Below, in pieces: positions 16,386 to 27,839 of a stretch of DNA of 64,000 bases; within the stretch, counting starts at the first letter, position 1; the number at the start of each line of letters is the position of its first letter. The stretch lies in NCBI RefSeq assembly GCF_001685395.1, contig NZ_CP014167.1, positions 3,796,501 through 3,860,500 of the forward strand, given 5' to 3'. Below the pieces are notes generated by a model, which was given only the letters and a program-made list of their open reading frames with translations, searched no databases and had not been told where the DNA came from. Made by a program: the position numbers and the translations under genes. Origin of the DNA: Paenibacillus yonginensis (lineage in GTDB: Bacteria; Bacillota; Bacilli; Paenibacillales; Paenibacillaceae).

Positions 16386-17165
16386 TTATTTATTGCTGGC
16401 GCTGCTGTCAGGCAGCAGGGAAGCCGGGTTGACGGGTGCGCCGTTCTCATACACCTCAAAGTGGAGGTGGTTGCCGAGCGCTTTGCCGATTTCATTTTTA
16501 CCGGCGGAAGCGATCGTTTGACCCTGCTTCACTTCGTCGCCCTGTTTGACCTTCACGTCAGCCAAGCTTTGATAAACCGTCTTCAGGTTATTAGCATTGG
16601 TGACTTCAACGGTGTAACCGTTCAAGGCATGCTGCTCCACCTTCGTCACTTTACCGCCAAGGGCTGCCTGCACTTCAAAAGCCGCATTGTCGCTGCGCGC
16701 GATGTCGATTCCGCTGTTAGTAAGAAATTCATCTTTGTATTGTACCAGTGCTGCCTCATGCTCTTCGGTGGAACCGTCTTTATCATAGAACGGCTTAACG
16801 ATGGACACCTGAGTGGCGTCTGCTACCGGCCATACAAAATCTTCGCTTACCGCTGTTGCTTCTACAGCTTCTTCGTCTTTCTGGCCGGCCTGCGGGTCTG
16901 CCGCCGGTTCAGCGCCGGTTTCGACCGAGCTCACATCATCCGTTACGGTAGCTGTGGTATTCTCGGCCGCCTGCTTGTGGCTGGCGTCCTGATAGACCCA
17001 AACTAACGTTAGGATAAGAGCTGCTGCGACCATGTAAGCTGCGGGATATACCCATCTCTTCGACAATGCTTTCTTCCAAGCCGACACCGGAGCGACCGGT
17101 TCTCCCATTACATTTTTAGGAGATTCTTCTTGGTTTGGTTTGTTGTTGTTCTTTTGTTCATTCAT
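16386..17165 (-). CDS. spoIIQ: SpoIIQ-like forespore protein with degenerate LytM/M23 domain
   Basis: Forespore membrane protein whose LytM domain reaches into the intermembrane space and pairs with SpoIIIAH to form the feeding channel. The 259-aa protein has a polar N terminus, one membrane segment at about residues 36-57 (YPAAYMVAAALILTLVWVY), an acidic linker and a C-terminal M23 fold. The last metal motif HLHFEVYENG is present, but at the first ligand site the sequence is TNSGIDIA, where active peptidases have a His two residues before the Gly. Loss of that His is also seen in B. subtilis SpoIIQ and argues against peptidase activity. Proximity to spoIID and spoIIID supports the call. GAGGTGAT precedes the ATG. 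Confidence 0.85.
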   Translation of the reverse strand: MNEQKNNNKPNQEESPKNVMGEPVAPVSAWKKALSKRWVYPAAYMVAAALILTLVWVYQDASHKQAAENTTATVTDDVSSVETGAEPAADPQAGQKDEEAVEATAVSEDFVWPVADATQVSIVKPFYDKDGSTEEHEAALVQYKDEFLTNSGIDIARSDNAAFEVQAALGGKVTKVEQHALNGYTVEVTNANNLKTVYQSLADVKVKQGDEVKQGQTIASAGKNEIGKALGNHLHFEVYENGAPVNPASLLPDSSASNK

Positions 17166-17183
17166 ATGATTATCACCTCAGTA

Positions 17184-17213
17184 ACAGTGTTACCGGGGCG
17201 GAATCTTTTATAC
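17184..17213 (-). promoter_or_regulatory. Candidate sigma-F promoter of spoIIQ
   Basis: On the minus strand GTATA, 14 bases, GGTAACACTGT, a good match to the sigma-F consensus (GYWTA, 14-16 bases, GGNRANAANTW). In B. subtilis spoIIQ is a sigma-F gene. Caveat: the expected start point would fall very close to the ribosome site, leaving an unusually short leader, so this could be coincidental. Confidence 0.4.
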
Positions 17214-17242
17214 TTGCTTTATAGTAAATTTTTCAAAAGTTT

Positions 17243-18952
17243 TCATTTTAGAAATTTGGAAGAGGATTCAAGGGAGATTCCCGTGTAGTAGTGTTTCAGG
17301 ATGTCGGCGGCGCTGTAGCCTTCCTGGGCCATTCCGTTCGCCCCCCATTGGCTCATGCCGACTCCGTGGCCGTACCCGTAAGTCGTAATAAGAGCTTCGT
17401 TCTGCTGCACCTTTATATCAAAACGGCTCGACCGCAGGCCCAGTTTCTCTCTCACCTCTCGGCCGGTGAACAGCTTGCCGCCGATGCGAATCTCTTTAAT
17501 GCTCTCCCCTTGGGTGCGGTCCAGAACGGTAAATAGAGAGGCTGCCGTCTGGGCCGCTTGTCCGGTGCCGGTCCCGGCCAAAGCCGGAAGCGAAGCTGCG
17601 CTAAGTCCCAGCTTGCTGTAAATCTCCTGAACAGGCATCTGCACAGTTTCCTTATAGGAAGGATCGATCTTCGCATCCCAGGGGCTGGGTACGCTGCGCA
17701 GGTAAGGAATTCGTTCGCTCCAGTAGTCCTCGGAGTTCTCCGTATAACCGCCGCTTGCCGAGAAGAACAACGCCGAAATCGGCTTGCCGTCATAAGTCAT
17801 GATCATCCCGGCTGTATCGTTAACCGCTTGCTGCAGCTTCTGCAGCGCGGCCCCTTTGCCCGCCTGCTTCCAGGCGGCGAGAGCGGCTTTGGACAGGTAC
17901 GCCTGATGGGTGACGGTATCCGTCACATCGGCGCTGCCATCCGGGACGCCGCTGCGATCGCCGGCGGCGAGCCGTTTAACGATGAAGGTCCGGGCGGCGA
18001 TCGCCTGGGCCTTCATCGCTTCGATGCCGAAGTCGGACGGCATCTCCGCCGCGAGTACGCCGAGCACATACTGCTCGAGCGGCAGGGTCTCCACGCCCCC
18101 GGTGTCCGACAGGTAGACGGACACCGGGGGCCCGTCCGCCCGCTGCACGGCGGCGGGCGGGGTTTGCGCGGCCGGCTGCTGCTGGGCCGCGGGGGTGCCC
18201 TGCGCCGGCGGTGGCGGGGTTACGCCCCCGCGGTGCACCAGGAGCGCTGGCAGCAGCACAGCCAGCGCGGCAATCCCTGCGGCGGCCACAGGCAGCCGCA
18301 GGCGCCTCCGGCGACGCGGGCCGCCCCAGCGGGGAGGCCGGCGGAGACCGGAGGGCCAGCGCAGCGGCCGGACCGCCGCCGGCTTGGGCACAGGCCGCTG
18401 CGCCGTGCCTGCCCGCTCGCGCTGCCGGGCCGCTTGCTCCCACCGCTCACCTGCTGGCTTCGCCTGCTCATCCGCCTGTTTCGCCCACTCATCCACTCGT
18501 TTTGCCCGCTGCTTCGTCTGCTCGCCCGCCTGCTCACTCGTTTGTTTTGCCGGCTCTTCCTTTCGCCCGCTGACCCGTTCCGGCCATTCGTTCGCCCATT
18601 CTGCCCGCTTGCCCGGCTGCCCCTCCATGCGATCAGCTCTAGCCGCCGCCTTCACCGGCTGGACAGTTGCCCGCCGCTCTGCTTCCCTGTGCCTTCCGGC
18701 TCTTCCGGCTGCTTGCCCTGCACCCTCTCGCCGCTCAGCCTCAGCCTGCTCTGCTCCCACTCTCTCCATTTCCGGGCTTCCACCAGGCTTAATGCGCCTC
18801 TGTTCTGCTTCCAACGGCTTCTCTTGAGGTTTCCATGCCGATTCTGCTTCCGACGGATACGTTCCAGCCAAGTCTTCACCTGCACGTATCACATGCCAGC
18901 CTTGTTTTTTATCCGTTAATTTGAATGTTAAAGATGCCCTGTCCTTGGTCAT
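17243..18952 (-). CDS. spoIID: Stage II sporulation protein SpoIID with a long charged N-terminal extension
   Basis: Lytic transglycosylase-type enzyme needed to degrade septal peptidoglycan and drive engulfment. The SpoIID domain spans residues about 277-565: VSVYLSDTGG, LEQYVLGVLAAEMPSDFG with the likely catalytic Glu at residue 303, KAQAIAARTFIV, and the C-terminal YGYGHGVGMSQWGANG block. A single membrane segment sits at about 219-239 after an RRRRR cluster. The odd part is residues 1-218: a cytoplasmic, highly charged stretch rich in Glu, Arg, Lys, Gln and Ala with irregular repeats such as EQAGEQTKQRAKRVDEWAKQ. A Pro/Ala/Gln-rich segment also follows the membrane span. Usual family members are about 340-400 aa. 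The ATG at 18950-18952 has AGGGA nearby. Downstream neighbour is spoIIQ. Confidence 0.88.
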   Translation of the reverse strand: MTKDRASLTFKLTDKKQGWHVIRAGEDLAGTYPSEAESAWKPQEKPLEAEQRRIKPGGSPEMERVGAEQAEAERREGAGQAAGRAGRHREAERRATVQPVKAAARADRMEGQPGKRAEWANEWPERVSGRKEEPAKQTSEQAGEQTKQRAKRVDEWAKQADEQAKPAGERWEQAARQRERAGTAQRPVPKPAAVRPLRWPSGLRRPPRWGGPRRRRRLRLPVAAAGIAALAVLLPALLVHRGGVTPPPPAQGTPAAQQQPAAQTPPAAVQRADGPPVSVYLSDTGGVETLPLEQYVLGVLAAEMPSDFGIEAMKAQAIAARTFIVKRLAAGDRSGVPDGSADVTDTVTHQAYLSKAALAAWKQAGKGAALQKLQQAVNDTAGMIMTYDGKPISALFFSASGGYTENSEDYWSERIPYLRSVPSPWDAKIDPSYKETVQMPVQEIYSKLGLSAASLPALAGTGTGQAAQTAASLFTVLDRTQGESIKEIRIGGKLFTGREVREKLGLRSSRFDIKVQQNEALITTYGYGHGVGMSQWGANGMAQEGYSAADILKHYYTGISLESSSKFLK

Positions 18953-19149
18953 TTCCCTGTTTTAAACCTCCGCACTGCATTCTCGTGTTGCCTCCACCGA
19001 TGCCGTTCCTGCTCTGTGCAGCTCTCTAGCTTGCGGCATTCAGTATACTTATAGATATGAGTTTTCAGGAACTGCTAGAACCTTTTAAAGTCCATCGAAA
19101 GCAGAGAGAAAGCTAGAATCCGGGTTGTACCGCTGAACCAACCTAACAA

Positions 19150-19174
19150 GGGGACCAGCCCAAGGCCGGTCCCC
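19150..19174 (-). terminator. GC-rich hairpin after the esterase gene
   Basis: GGGGACC...GGTCCCC arms with an inner GCC/GGC stem. There is no clear T tract on the minus side, so termination is uncertain. The rest of the gap between spoIID and the esterase gene shows nothing else recognisable. Confidence 0.4.
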
Positions 19175-19239
19175 GTAATCCATTTTCCGTCTCTTCTATT
19201 TCTTGCATTCTTTCAAGTATCGGCCGCCGGCCGCCTTCC

Positions 19240-20028
19240 TCACAAACTTGCACGTTCCTTAAGCGGCAGCCACTTCAGCACCTTCTGAATGTGGGCATCC
19301 CAGTATTCCCAGTTATGATCGCCGGGATCAAACTCCGTCGTCACTTCATAGCCAATCCGGTCCGCCAGCTCCTTGAACTTCACATTTCCTTCGTAGAGGA
19401 AATCTTCTGTTCCGCAGCACTGATAAAGCAGAGGTTTCGGCCCATTCGAAGCCGCTGCCTTCTCCAGCAGCCAAAGTGTATCTTCTTCCGATCCCGTGAT
19501 GTCCCGGTCTCCGAACACCAGCTGCAGGCTCTTCAGTGTAAAAGGCCGAGTTTGAATGTGTGCTGCCAGATCAAGCACTCCCGACAGGCTGGCCGCTGCA
19601 GCGAACTGATCCGGACAGCGCAGCGCCCATTTAAAGGCACCATAACCACCCATCGACAGGCCCGCTACAAACCGGTCTTCTCTTTTATCCGACAGCGGGA
19701 AGAAAGAGGAAGCCAGCTTTGGAAGCTCCTCCGACAGGAATGTCCAGTAAGGATTCCCATACTCCATATCACTATAGAAGCTTTGATGCACGTTCGGCAT
19801 CACGACTGCCATCCCCAGCTCTGACACATACCGTTCAATAGAAGTTCGTCTCAGCCAGATCGTGTCATCGTCGCTGTAGCCATGCAGCAAATAAAGCACC
19901 GGATATTTCCCTTCACGCCGAACGCTGTCCACACCGATTTCTCCTGCCGCCTTCTGCGGAAGGATTACCGTCATCTGGGTACTGAGCCCAAGCACTTCTG
20001 AAAAAAACTGACACTGAATCAACGCCAT
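19240..20028 (-). CDS. Alpha/beta-hydrolase esterase (tributyrin esterase/esterase D family)
   Basis: Cytosolic serine esterase of the EstA/S-formylglutathione-hydrolase-like group, 262 aa from the chosen start. Visible elements are the oxyanion region [13 protein letters not shown], the nucleophile elbow [15 protein letters not shown] (catalytic Ser) and the catalytic His in [12 protein letters not shown]. The ATG at 20026-20028 ([16 protein letters not shown]) is chosen because it matches how this family begins and has GAAGGG 9 bases upstream; a frame 27 codons longer has no support. Hairpins on both sides suggest a single-gene unit. Substrate cannot be told from sequence; short-chain acyl esters are typical. 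Confidence 0.8.
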   Translation of the reverse strand: MALIQCQFFSEVLGLSTQMTVILPQKAAGEIGVDSVRREGKYPVLYLLHGYSDDDTIWLRRTSIERYVSELGMAVVMPNVHQSFYSDMEYGNPYWTFLSEELPKLASSFFPLSDKREDRFVAGLSMGGYGAFKWALRCPDQFAAAASLSGVLDLAAHIQTRPFTLKSLQLVFGDRDITGSEEDTLWLLEKAAASNGPKPLLYQCCGTEDFLYEGNVKFKELADRIGYEVTTEFDPGDHNWEYWDAHIQKVLKWLPLKERASL

Positions 20029-20134
20029 CTTCCTCATCCCTTCTGCTATCCCGAATAAATGATTGCGCTTTCTTATTCTATTATAACGGCTGCTCAGGCT
20101 GCTGTGCATTTTTCTTCTTTATGTATGCTCTTAA

Positions 20135-20165
20135 AAAATGAAAAACCGCCCGAAAGGGCGGCTTT
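20135..20165 (-). terminator. Intrinsic terminator of murA
   Basis: CCGCCC and GGGCGG arms around a GAAA loop are followed on the minus strand by GGTTTTTCATTTTTT. It lies just past the murA stop. Confidence 0.88.
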
Positions 20166-20201
20166 ATGTCTCCGAAAGCGGTGAGTTCAGGCTTTGAAGC
20201 C

Positions 20202-21539
20202 TTAAACCCCGCTCGTTTGAATTTTCAATTTCGGCAATTCTTCCACAGCATGGCTGGGTTCAAGGGTTTTGCCTTCCTCATCAAGCTCGATACGCCAAAT
20301 ATCGGCGCCTAAGCCGGACAATTTCTCAGCCAAGTTCACATAGCCGCGGTCAATATGATGAATTCCGCTGACCTCAGTTGTGCCTTCAGCTACCAAACCT
20401 GCAAGAATCAGAGCAGCTCCGGCTCTCAGATCCGTTGCACAAACCTTGGCTCCGACTAAGTTCGAGGAACCAGTAACGATTGCCGTACGTCCTTCCACTT
20501 TGATTTGCGCATTCATCAGCGTGAACTGTTCAACGTGCATAAAGCGATTTTCAAATACGGTTTCGGTTACGACGCTGGTGCCTTCCGATTTCAGCAGCAG
20601 CGCCATCATTTGCGACTGCATGTCGGTAGGGAATCCAGGATACGGTAGTGTTTTGACGTCCACAGACTTCAGCGGGTGTGTTGCCCTTACCCGAATTCCG
20701 TTCTCTTTCACGTCAATTTGCACGCCCATCTCTTCCAGCTTGGCTATTACCGGGTTCAAATGATCGGCAATTGCGCCTTCTACAAATACGTCGCCGCCTG
20801 TAATGGCAGCAGCAATCATATAAGTGCCCGCTTCTACGCGGTCAGGAATAACCGTATGCTCGACGCCGCGGAGCTTCTCCACGCCTTCGATGCGGATCAT
20901 TTCCGTCCCCGCTCCCCGTACGGTTGCTCCCATGCTGTTCAAATAATTGGCGAGATCGACAATTTCCGGCTCTTTCGCCGCATTTTCGATAATCGTTGTG
21001 CCTTCTGCCAAAGCAGCGGCCATCATAATATTTTCAGTCGCGCCTACACTTGCGACATCCAGGTAAATTTTCGCACCGCGAAGTCTGCCTTCCACCGTGG
21101 CTTCCACATAGCCCTGACCAAGCTGAATCTTGGCTCCCATAGCTTCAAAGCCTTTCAAATGCTGGTCGATCGGTCTCGTGCCAATTGCACAGCCGCCCGG
21201 CAATGAAATGCGGGTATGTCCGAGTCTCGTCAACAGCGGACCCATGACCAAAAAGGACGCTCTCATCTTGCGTACCCATTCATAAGGCGCTTCGTAAGAA
21301 GAAAGCTGTCGGGCATCTACAGTGATAACCTCTTGGTCATATGTAACCTTTGCCCCCAACGATTCCAATACTCGGCTGATCGTCCTTACATCGTCAAGAG
21401 GTGGAGCATCACGTATAATGCTAACTCCTTCTTCACCTAATAAAGAAGCTGCGATAATCGGCAGCACTGAGTTTTTTGCTCCGCTAACTTTAACGTTCCC
21501 GGTCAACACATTGCCGCCGCGGACGATAAATTTACTCAT
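20202..21539 (-). CDS. murA: UDP-N-acetylglucosamine 1-carboxyvinyltransferase MurA
   Basis: Catalyses the first committed step of peptidoglycan precursor synthesis, enolpyruvyl transfer from PEP to UDP-GlcNAc, in the cytosol. At 445 aa it is slightly longer than the usual 420-435 owing to a short C-terminal tail. The Lys-Asn pair of the active site is in GAKNSVLPI (residues 20-28), and the catalytic, fosfomycin-reactive Cys is residue 117 in [15 protein letters not shown]. The ATG is preceded by GGAGGG. The neighbours ywzB and atpC upstream reproduce the B. subtilis murAA location. Confidence 0.96.
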   Translation of the reverse strand: MSKFIVRGGNVLTGNVKVSGAKNSVLPIIAASLLGEEGVSIIRDAPPLDDVRTISRVLESLGAKVTYDQEVITVDARQLSSYEAPYEWVRKMRASFLVMGPLLTRLGHTRISLPGGCAIGTRPIDQHLKGFEAMGAKIQLGQGYVEATVEGRLRGAKIYLDVASVGATENIMMAAALAEGTTIIENAAKEPEIVDLANYLNSMGATVRGAGTEMIRIEGVEKLRGVEHTVIPDRVEAGTYMIAAAITGGDVFVEGAIADHLNPVIAKLEEMGVQIDVKENGIRVRATHPLKSVDVKTLPYPGFPTDMQSQMMALLLKSEGTSVVTETVFENRFMHVEQFTLMNAQIKVEGRTAIVTGSSNLVGAKVCATDLRAGAALILAGLVAEGTTEVSGIHHIDRGYVNLAEKLSGLGADIWRIELDEEGKTLEPSHAVEELPKLKIQTSGV

Positions 21540-21670
21540 ACGGTTCCCTCCGCGCGTTCATTTTCTCTTTTCTCACCATGAATTTGCGGATTGCTCCGCT
21601 AGTGAATGGAATGTTGGAATCCCATTTTTGCAAAAATCACAAAGTTTTTTTTTGAAAAACCACAAATTCC

Positions 21671-21700
21671 ATCTTAGCATTGTTAAATCCAGGCGCACAA
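21671..21700 (-). promoter_or_regulatory. Candidate sigma-A promoter of murA
   Basis: On the minus strand TTGTGC, 18 bases, TAAGAT, giving a leader of about 125 bases to murA. The gap 21540-21875 otherwise holds only A/T-rich tracts and no recognisable gene or riboswitch. Confidence 0.4.
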
Positions 21701-21875
21701 GGTACTTTTGCCGGAGGGGTAGGCCATAGGAATCAAGACCCTTACACCTTGGGCATTTTTAAGAATAATTAAAAACAAGATCCTTATTCACCATTGTTAA
21801 CAGTTCGTTTTGATGTTATTCGACAAAAATTGTGGCTTGCGTGGCCTAACATCATATAACCCATGTCCTTAAAAG

Positions 21876-22130
21876 TTAAAACAAGTAACGCAGCATATGG
21901 GTATAGCCCAGGTACTGAATAATGAAGTCCGCAACAAATTTGCCCAGAACAATCGCAAGCAGCAGATGCAGCAGCTTGCCCTGAGGTCCCTTAGGATGGC
22001 GGATCACCAGATCCAGCTTTAAATTTTGCAGAGCCCACCAGGAGATGCAAATACAGATCAGGGAAATCATAATCGCCGTTAGCGAACTTACCGCGGCTGC
22101 AGATGAGATTTCACTCAGCGAAGTATTCAA
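21876..22130 (-). CDS. ywzB: DUF1146 family small membrane protein (YwzB)
   Basis: Protein of 84 aa with two membrane segments (SSLTAIMISLICICISWWAL and LLHLLLAIVLGKFVADFI) joined by a basic linker (LVIRHPKGPQGK). This is the DUF1146/YwzB family, function unknown, found between the atp operon and murA in Bacillus as here. The start appears to be a TTG (22128-22130) with a GGGGG tract 10 bases upstream; no in-frame ATG fits. Conserved position near atpC and murA is the best support for the call. Confidence 0.8.
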   Translation of the reverse strand: MNTSLSEISSAAAVSSLTAIMISLICICISWWALQNLKLDLVIRHPKGPQGKLLHLLLAIVLGKFVADFIIQYLGYTHMLRYLF

Positions 22131-22620
22131 CCCATCTCTTCCCCCTTGCGTACGATATGTTATGCCGTCAGCCGCGATTCGGTTAATGCTCCCGAAATCT
22201 TTGATTTAGGGCATTCACATACTCTGTAAATAAATAGACCTTCTATATCATACTTGCCAAACGAGTAATAATCCAGTTTTTTATTGTCATAAATTGAACG
22301 CAAAACGTATTTTTGTAGATTTTTTTCTATTTTATATGAAAAGCATTTGGCTGCAAGGCAGTAATAGTTCCCCTATCCGATTTGACCCTGTCAGACGGAC
22401 TTTCATAAAAGCGTTTTCTCTTAGTCTGCCCAAGCCTTTGCGATTGCTTGTAACCAACAGTACATATCCAGGAAATAACATATAAACCTAAAGAACTTAT
22501 AAATAGAAGTAGGTCTTTATAACCACAATCATCCAAAAAAAAACACCGCACTTTACGCCCATAAAACAGGAATAAAGAACTAATCCATCCATTGAAAACT
22601 CGGTAAAAACGGTTAAAAAC
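22131..22620. other. A/T-rich gap between ywzB and atpC with a possible ywzB promoter
   Basis: About 490 bases without a convincing gene. Open frames here use no plausible start and have skewed composition. A weak sigma-A-like match on the minus strand, TTGGCA, 18 bases, TATTTA (22231-22260), could drive ywzB. I see no riboswitch or repeat. Confidence 0.4.
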
Positions 22621-22656
22621 GAAAAAGGCTGAACCCTCAATTTGAGATTCAGCCTT
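22621..22656 (-). terminator. Terminator of the atp operon
   Basis: AAGGCTGAA and TTCAGCCTT arms are followed on the minus strand by TTTTTCGTTTTT. It lies 10 bases past the atpC stop and closes the ATP synthase operon. Confidence 0.92.
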
Positions 22657-22666
22657 CCATCGTCTA

Positions 22667-23080
22667 CTATTCCTTGCTTCTCGAAGACACGTTAATCCGG
22701 GTAACGGCTCTTTGCAGGGCCAATTCTGCCCGGCGGTGATCAATATGGTCCTTGCTGCTGCGGTTAGCGAGTCTGCGTTCGGCCCGTTCTTTAGCCGCTC
22801 TGGCGCGTTCCACATCGATATCCTGGGAAAGCTCCGCACTTTCAGCCAGAATAATCGCTTTCTCCTTCTGCACTTCAATAAAACCGCCGTGAACGGCGAT
22901 TGAGGTTCTATTGCTGCCGGCTTTAACCACAATGGGCGCGACCTGAAGAGGCGTGACCAAAGGCACGTGTCCGGCCATGACGCCGAATTCCCCTTCTATG
23001 CCGCGTACAATGACGTTATCCACCTGCTGGGAGAAAACTACGCGCTCCGGTGTGACGATCTCAAGCAAAAAAGTATTCAC
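22667..23080 (-). CDS. atpC: ATP synthase F1 subunit epsilon
   Basis: Regulatory and coupling subunit of the central stalk. The protein has the N-terminal beta sandwich (LEIVTPERVVFSQQVDNV, GEFGVMAGHVPLVTPL, HGGFIEVQKEKAIILAE) and the C-terminal helical hairpin (ERARAAKERAERRL...RAELALQRAVTRI) that can extend to inhibit ATPase. The GTG at 23078-23080 is preferred because AAGGAG lies 8 bases upstream and the product then starts MNTFLLEIVTP like homologues; an ATG two codons earlier (23086) is almost on top of the ribosome site. It is the last gene of the operon. Confidence 0.95.
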   Translation of the reverse strand: MNTFLLEIVTPERVVFSQQVDNVIVRGIEGEFGVMAGHVPLVTPLQVAPIVVKAGSNRTSIAVHGGFIEVQKEKAIILAESAELSQDIDVERARAAKERAERRLANRSSKDHIDHRRAELALQRAVTRINVSSRSKE

Positions 23081-23129
23081 GCTCATCACTCCTTAGGCTA
23101 TTTGCAAAGGATCTCCATCAGCTACAAGC

Positions 23130-24545
<1,416 letters not shown>

Positions 24546-24549
24546 TCAA

Positions 24550-24639
24550 AGTTTGCGGAGAACTGCTTATGCTGCAATTCCGGCATCATGCACACGACAG
24601 CTCGGGAAAAATACAGCAATGGCTTGTTTTCCGCAAACT
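24550..24639. repeat. Long-range inverted repeat in the atpG-atpD gap
   Basis: Fourteen-base arms (24550-24563 and 24626-24639), complementary except for one position that can form G-U, enclose 62 bases in the 128-base spacer. In RNA this would form a long stem-loop ahead of the atpD ribosome site. Smaller complementary bits (TGCTG/CAGCA) lie inside. Confidence 0.55.
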
Positions 24640-24658
24640 GTCATCATAGCCTTTAGAT

Positions 24659-25525
24659 TTAAGACTGGGCGTTGGCGCCTGCGACAATTTCCGTAATTTC
24701 CTGGGTAATTGCAGCCTGGCGAGCCCGGTTGTAAGTCAATGTCAATTCGCCGATCATCTTCGATGCGTTCTTCGTTGCCGATCCCATTGCCGTCATCTTG
24801 GCGCCAAGCTCACTCGCTTTGCCCTCCAGAAGTGCTCCGTAAATGAGCGTTTCGGCATATTTGGGAAGCAGAACCTCGAGAACGCCTTCCGGTGAAGGCT
24901 CATATTCGTAGGAAGCTTTAAGTTCGCCGTTTGACGAGCCTTCCGCCCGTTCAAAAGGAAGCAAGCGGTCGATCGTTGGCACTTGGGTAAGCGGGTTGAT
25001 GAAACGGTTGAAGCAAATGTAGATTTCATCAAACTGCTCATTCTCAAAACCTTGAACGGCTGCGCTTGTAATCTTCTTGATATCGGCAAATGAAGGGGTG
25101 TCGGACAATTCAACAACCGACTCCACTACCGGAAGGTTGCGGCGGTTGAAATAATCCCGTCCTTTGCGTCCTACCACGAACAAGCCGTATTCTTCTTTGG
25201 AGGCATGCTGCGACAACCGCTCCATCACTTTACGAAGCATGTTGGAGTTGTAGCCGCCGACAAGACCGCCGTCGGAAGTGATCACAATATAAGCCGTTCT
25301 TTTGATCGGGCGGGTTTCCAGCATGGGATGGCTGACACCGCTCGAACCGGCAGCAATGCTGGTTACTACTTCCTTGAGTTTCTCCTCATAAGGACGGGCA
25401 GCCTGTGCCTTCTCCTGAGCTCTTCTCAATTTCGCGGAAGCGACCATTTCCATCGCTTTGGTGATCTGACGGGTGTTCTGTACGCTCTTGATCTGACGTT
25501 TTATCTCGCGGATTCCTTTTGCCAT
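24659..25525 (-). CDS. atpG: ATP synthase F1 subunit gamma
   Basis: Central rotor shaft, 288 aa. The conserved N-terminal helix (GIREIKRQIKSVQNTRQITKAMEMVASAKL) and C-terminal helix (EGKASELGAKMTAMGSATKNASKM...YNRARQAAITQEITEIVAGA) form the coiled coil, with a Rossmann-like middle (YIVITSDGGLVGGYNSN). The ATG at 25523-25525 follows a GGTGG site. Both flanking gaps (to atpA and atpD) are longer than normal and structured. Confidence 0.97.
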   Translation of the reverse strand: MAKGIREIKRQIKSVQNTRQITKAMEMVASAKLRRAQEKAQAARPYEEKLKEVVTSIAAGSSGVSHPMLETRPIKRTAYIVITSDGGLVGGYNSNMLRKVMERLSQHASKEEYGLFVVGRKGRDYFNRRNLPVVESVVELSDTPSFADIKKITSAAVQGFENEQFDEIYICFNRFINPLTQVPTIDRLLPFERAEGSSNGELKASYEYEPSPEGVLEVLLPKYAETLIYGALLEGKASELGAKMTAMGSATKNASKMIGELTLTYNRARQAAITQEITEIVAGANAQS

Positions 25526-25540
25526 GATTTCACCACCTTA

Positions 25541-25749
25541 AAGTTTTGGCTGAAAGCCAAAACTACTTCGTAAGCATAAGCCAAACTTTGGGTGAAACCC
25601 AAAGTTACTTCGAAAGCATTAACGTAGAAAGCATTAACGTAGTTTTTGGCTGAAAGCCAAAACTACTTCGTAAGCCTAGCCCGGGCATTGCCCAAGACAT
25701 ATAGGTCCGTATGCACACAAGCTTTGGCAATCGCCAAAGCCCGTGCATA
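25541..25749. repeat. Tandem array of hairpins with covarying stems between atpA and atpG
   Basis: Three units share the plan stem, TGAAA loop, complementary stem, then ACTTCGtAAGC tail: 25542-25575 (stem GTTTTGGC), 25584-25617 (stem AACTTTGGG, tail ACTTCGAAAGC) and 25641-25675 (stem like the first). The stem of the middle unit differs on both arms so that pairing is kept. Two further hairpins follow: GGGC/GCCC at 25683-25693 and GCTTTGGC/GCCAAAGC at 25721-25740 inside an outer TATGCAC/GTGCATA stem. The array fills nearly the whole 230-base spacer. Confidence 0.85.
25612..25641. repeat. Perfect 15-bp tandem duplication inside the hairpin array
   Basis: GAAAGCATTAACGTA occurs twice in direct succession (25612-25626 and 25627-25641), joining the second and third hairpin units. 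It looks like a recent slippage or recombination product. Confidence 0.95.
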
Positions 25750-25757
25750 TTCATATA

Positions 25758-27287
<1,530 letters not shown>

Positions 27288-27839
27288 CTACAGTGCTTGT
27301 CTTCGAAAAGATTTCTCAAGCCGATCCAGCTTGCCGGCCAGGCTTCCGTCATAAAGCGTATCGCCGATGACGACTTTCATGCCGCCGAGCAGACTGTTAT
27401 CCACCACGTTCTCCACGCGGATTTTCTTCTGCACAAGAGCGCCGAAATGTTCGGAAACTTCTTGTTTTTCTTCTTCGTTCAGAGGGTAAGTCGTATATAC
27501 CACAGCTGTAGCGAGGCCGAGCGCTTCCCCGGAGATGCGGATATAGCTTTCAAGCAGCTCTGGCAGCACATTGACTCTTCCTCGTTCTACCAGCAATTTG
27601 AGCAGGGAAACAACCGGCTTTGAAAGTTTGTCTGCAAGACTCGTTTCAATCACCTGCAGCTTCGCCTGATCGGTAATGCTAGGAGCCGCAATAAAGTTGA
27701 CGATCTCCTTGTCAGCGGTCAAGGCTTCAACCGCTGCCTTCAGTTCTTGTTCAACCTCAAGCGTGCGGCCTTCCTGCGCTGCAATTTCATAAATCGCTTT
27801 GGCATAACGGGAGGCGATAACCGCTACTTTGCTGCTCAT
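27288..27839 (-). CDS. atpH: ATP synthase F1 subunit delta
   Basis: Peripheral stalk subunit linking F1 to subunit b, 183 aa. The N-terminal helical bundle (VASRYAKAIYEIAAQEGRTLEVEQEL) and C-terminal signature (NSLLGGMKVVIGDTLYDGSLAGKLDRL) are the family landmarks. The ATG overlaps the atpF stop by four bases (ATGA), implying translational coupling. Confidence 0.96.
   Translation of the reverse strand: MSSKVAVIASRYAKAIYEIAAQEGRTLEVEQELKAAVEALTADKEIVNFIAAPSITDQAKLQVIETSLADKLSKPVVSLLKLLVERGRVNVLPELLESYIRISGEALGLATAVVYTTYPLNEEEKQEVSEHFGALVQKKIRVENVVDNSLLGGMKVVIGDTLYDGSLAGKLDRLEKSFRRQAL

Noticed and set aside
16386-17165. Active M23 peptidoglycan endopeptidase
   Set aside because: The first zinc-binding His is missing while the membrane anchor and sporulation neighbourhood fit SpoIIQ, so it was called SpoIIQ-like instead.
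17558-18919. Plus-strand 453-aa open frame opposite spoIID
   Set aside because: It mirrors the GC-rich low-complexity part of spoIID; Arg/Leu/Pro-rich product without any domain.
22327-22932. Minus-strand 201-aa open frame spanning the ywzB-atpC gap and part of atpC
   Set aside because: It overlaps atpC in another frame, crosses the atp terminator and has no ribosome site or family resemblance.
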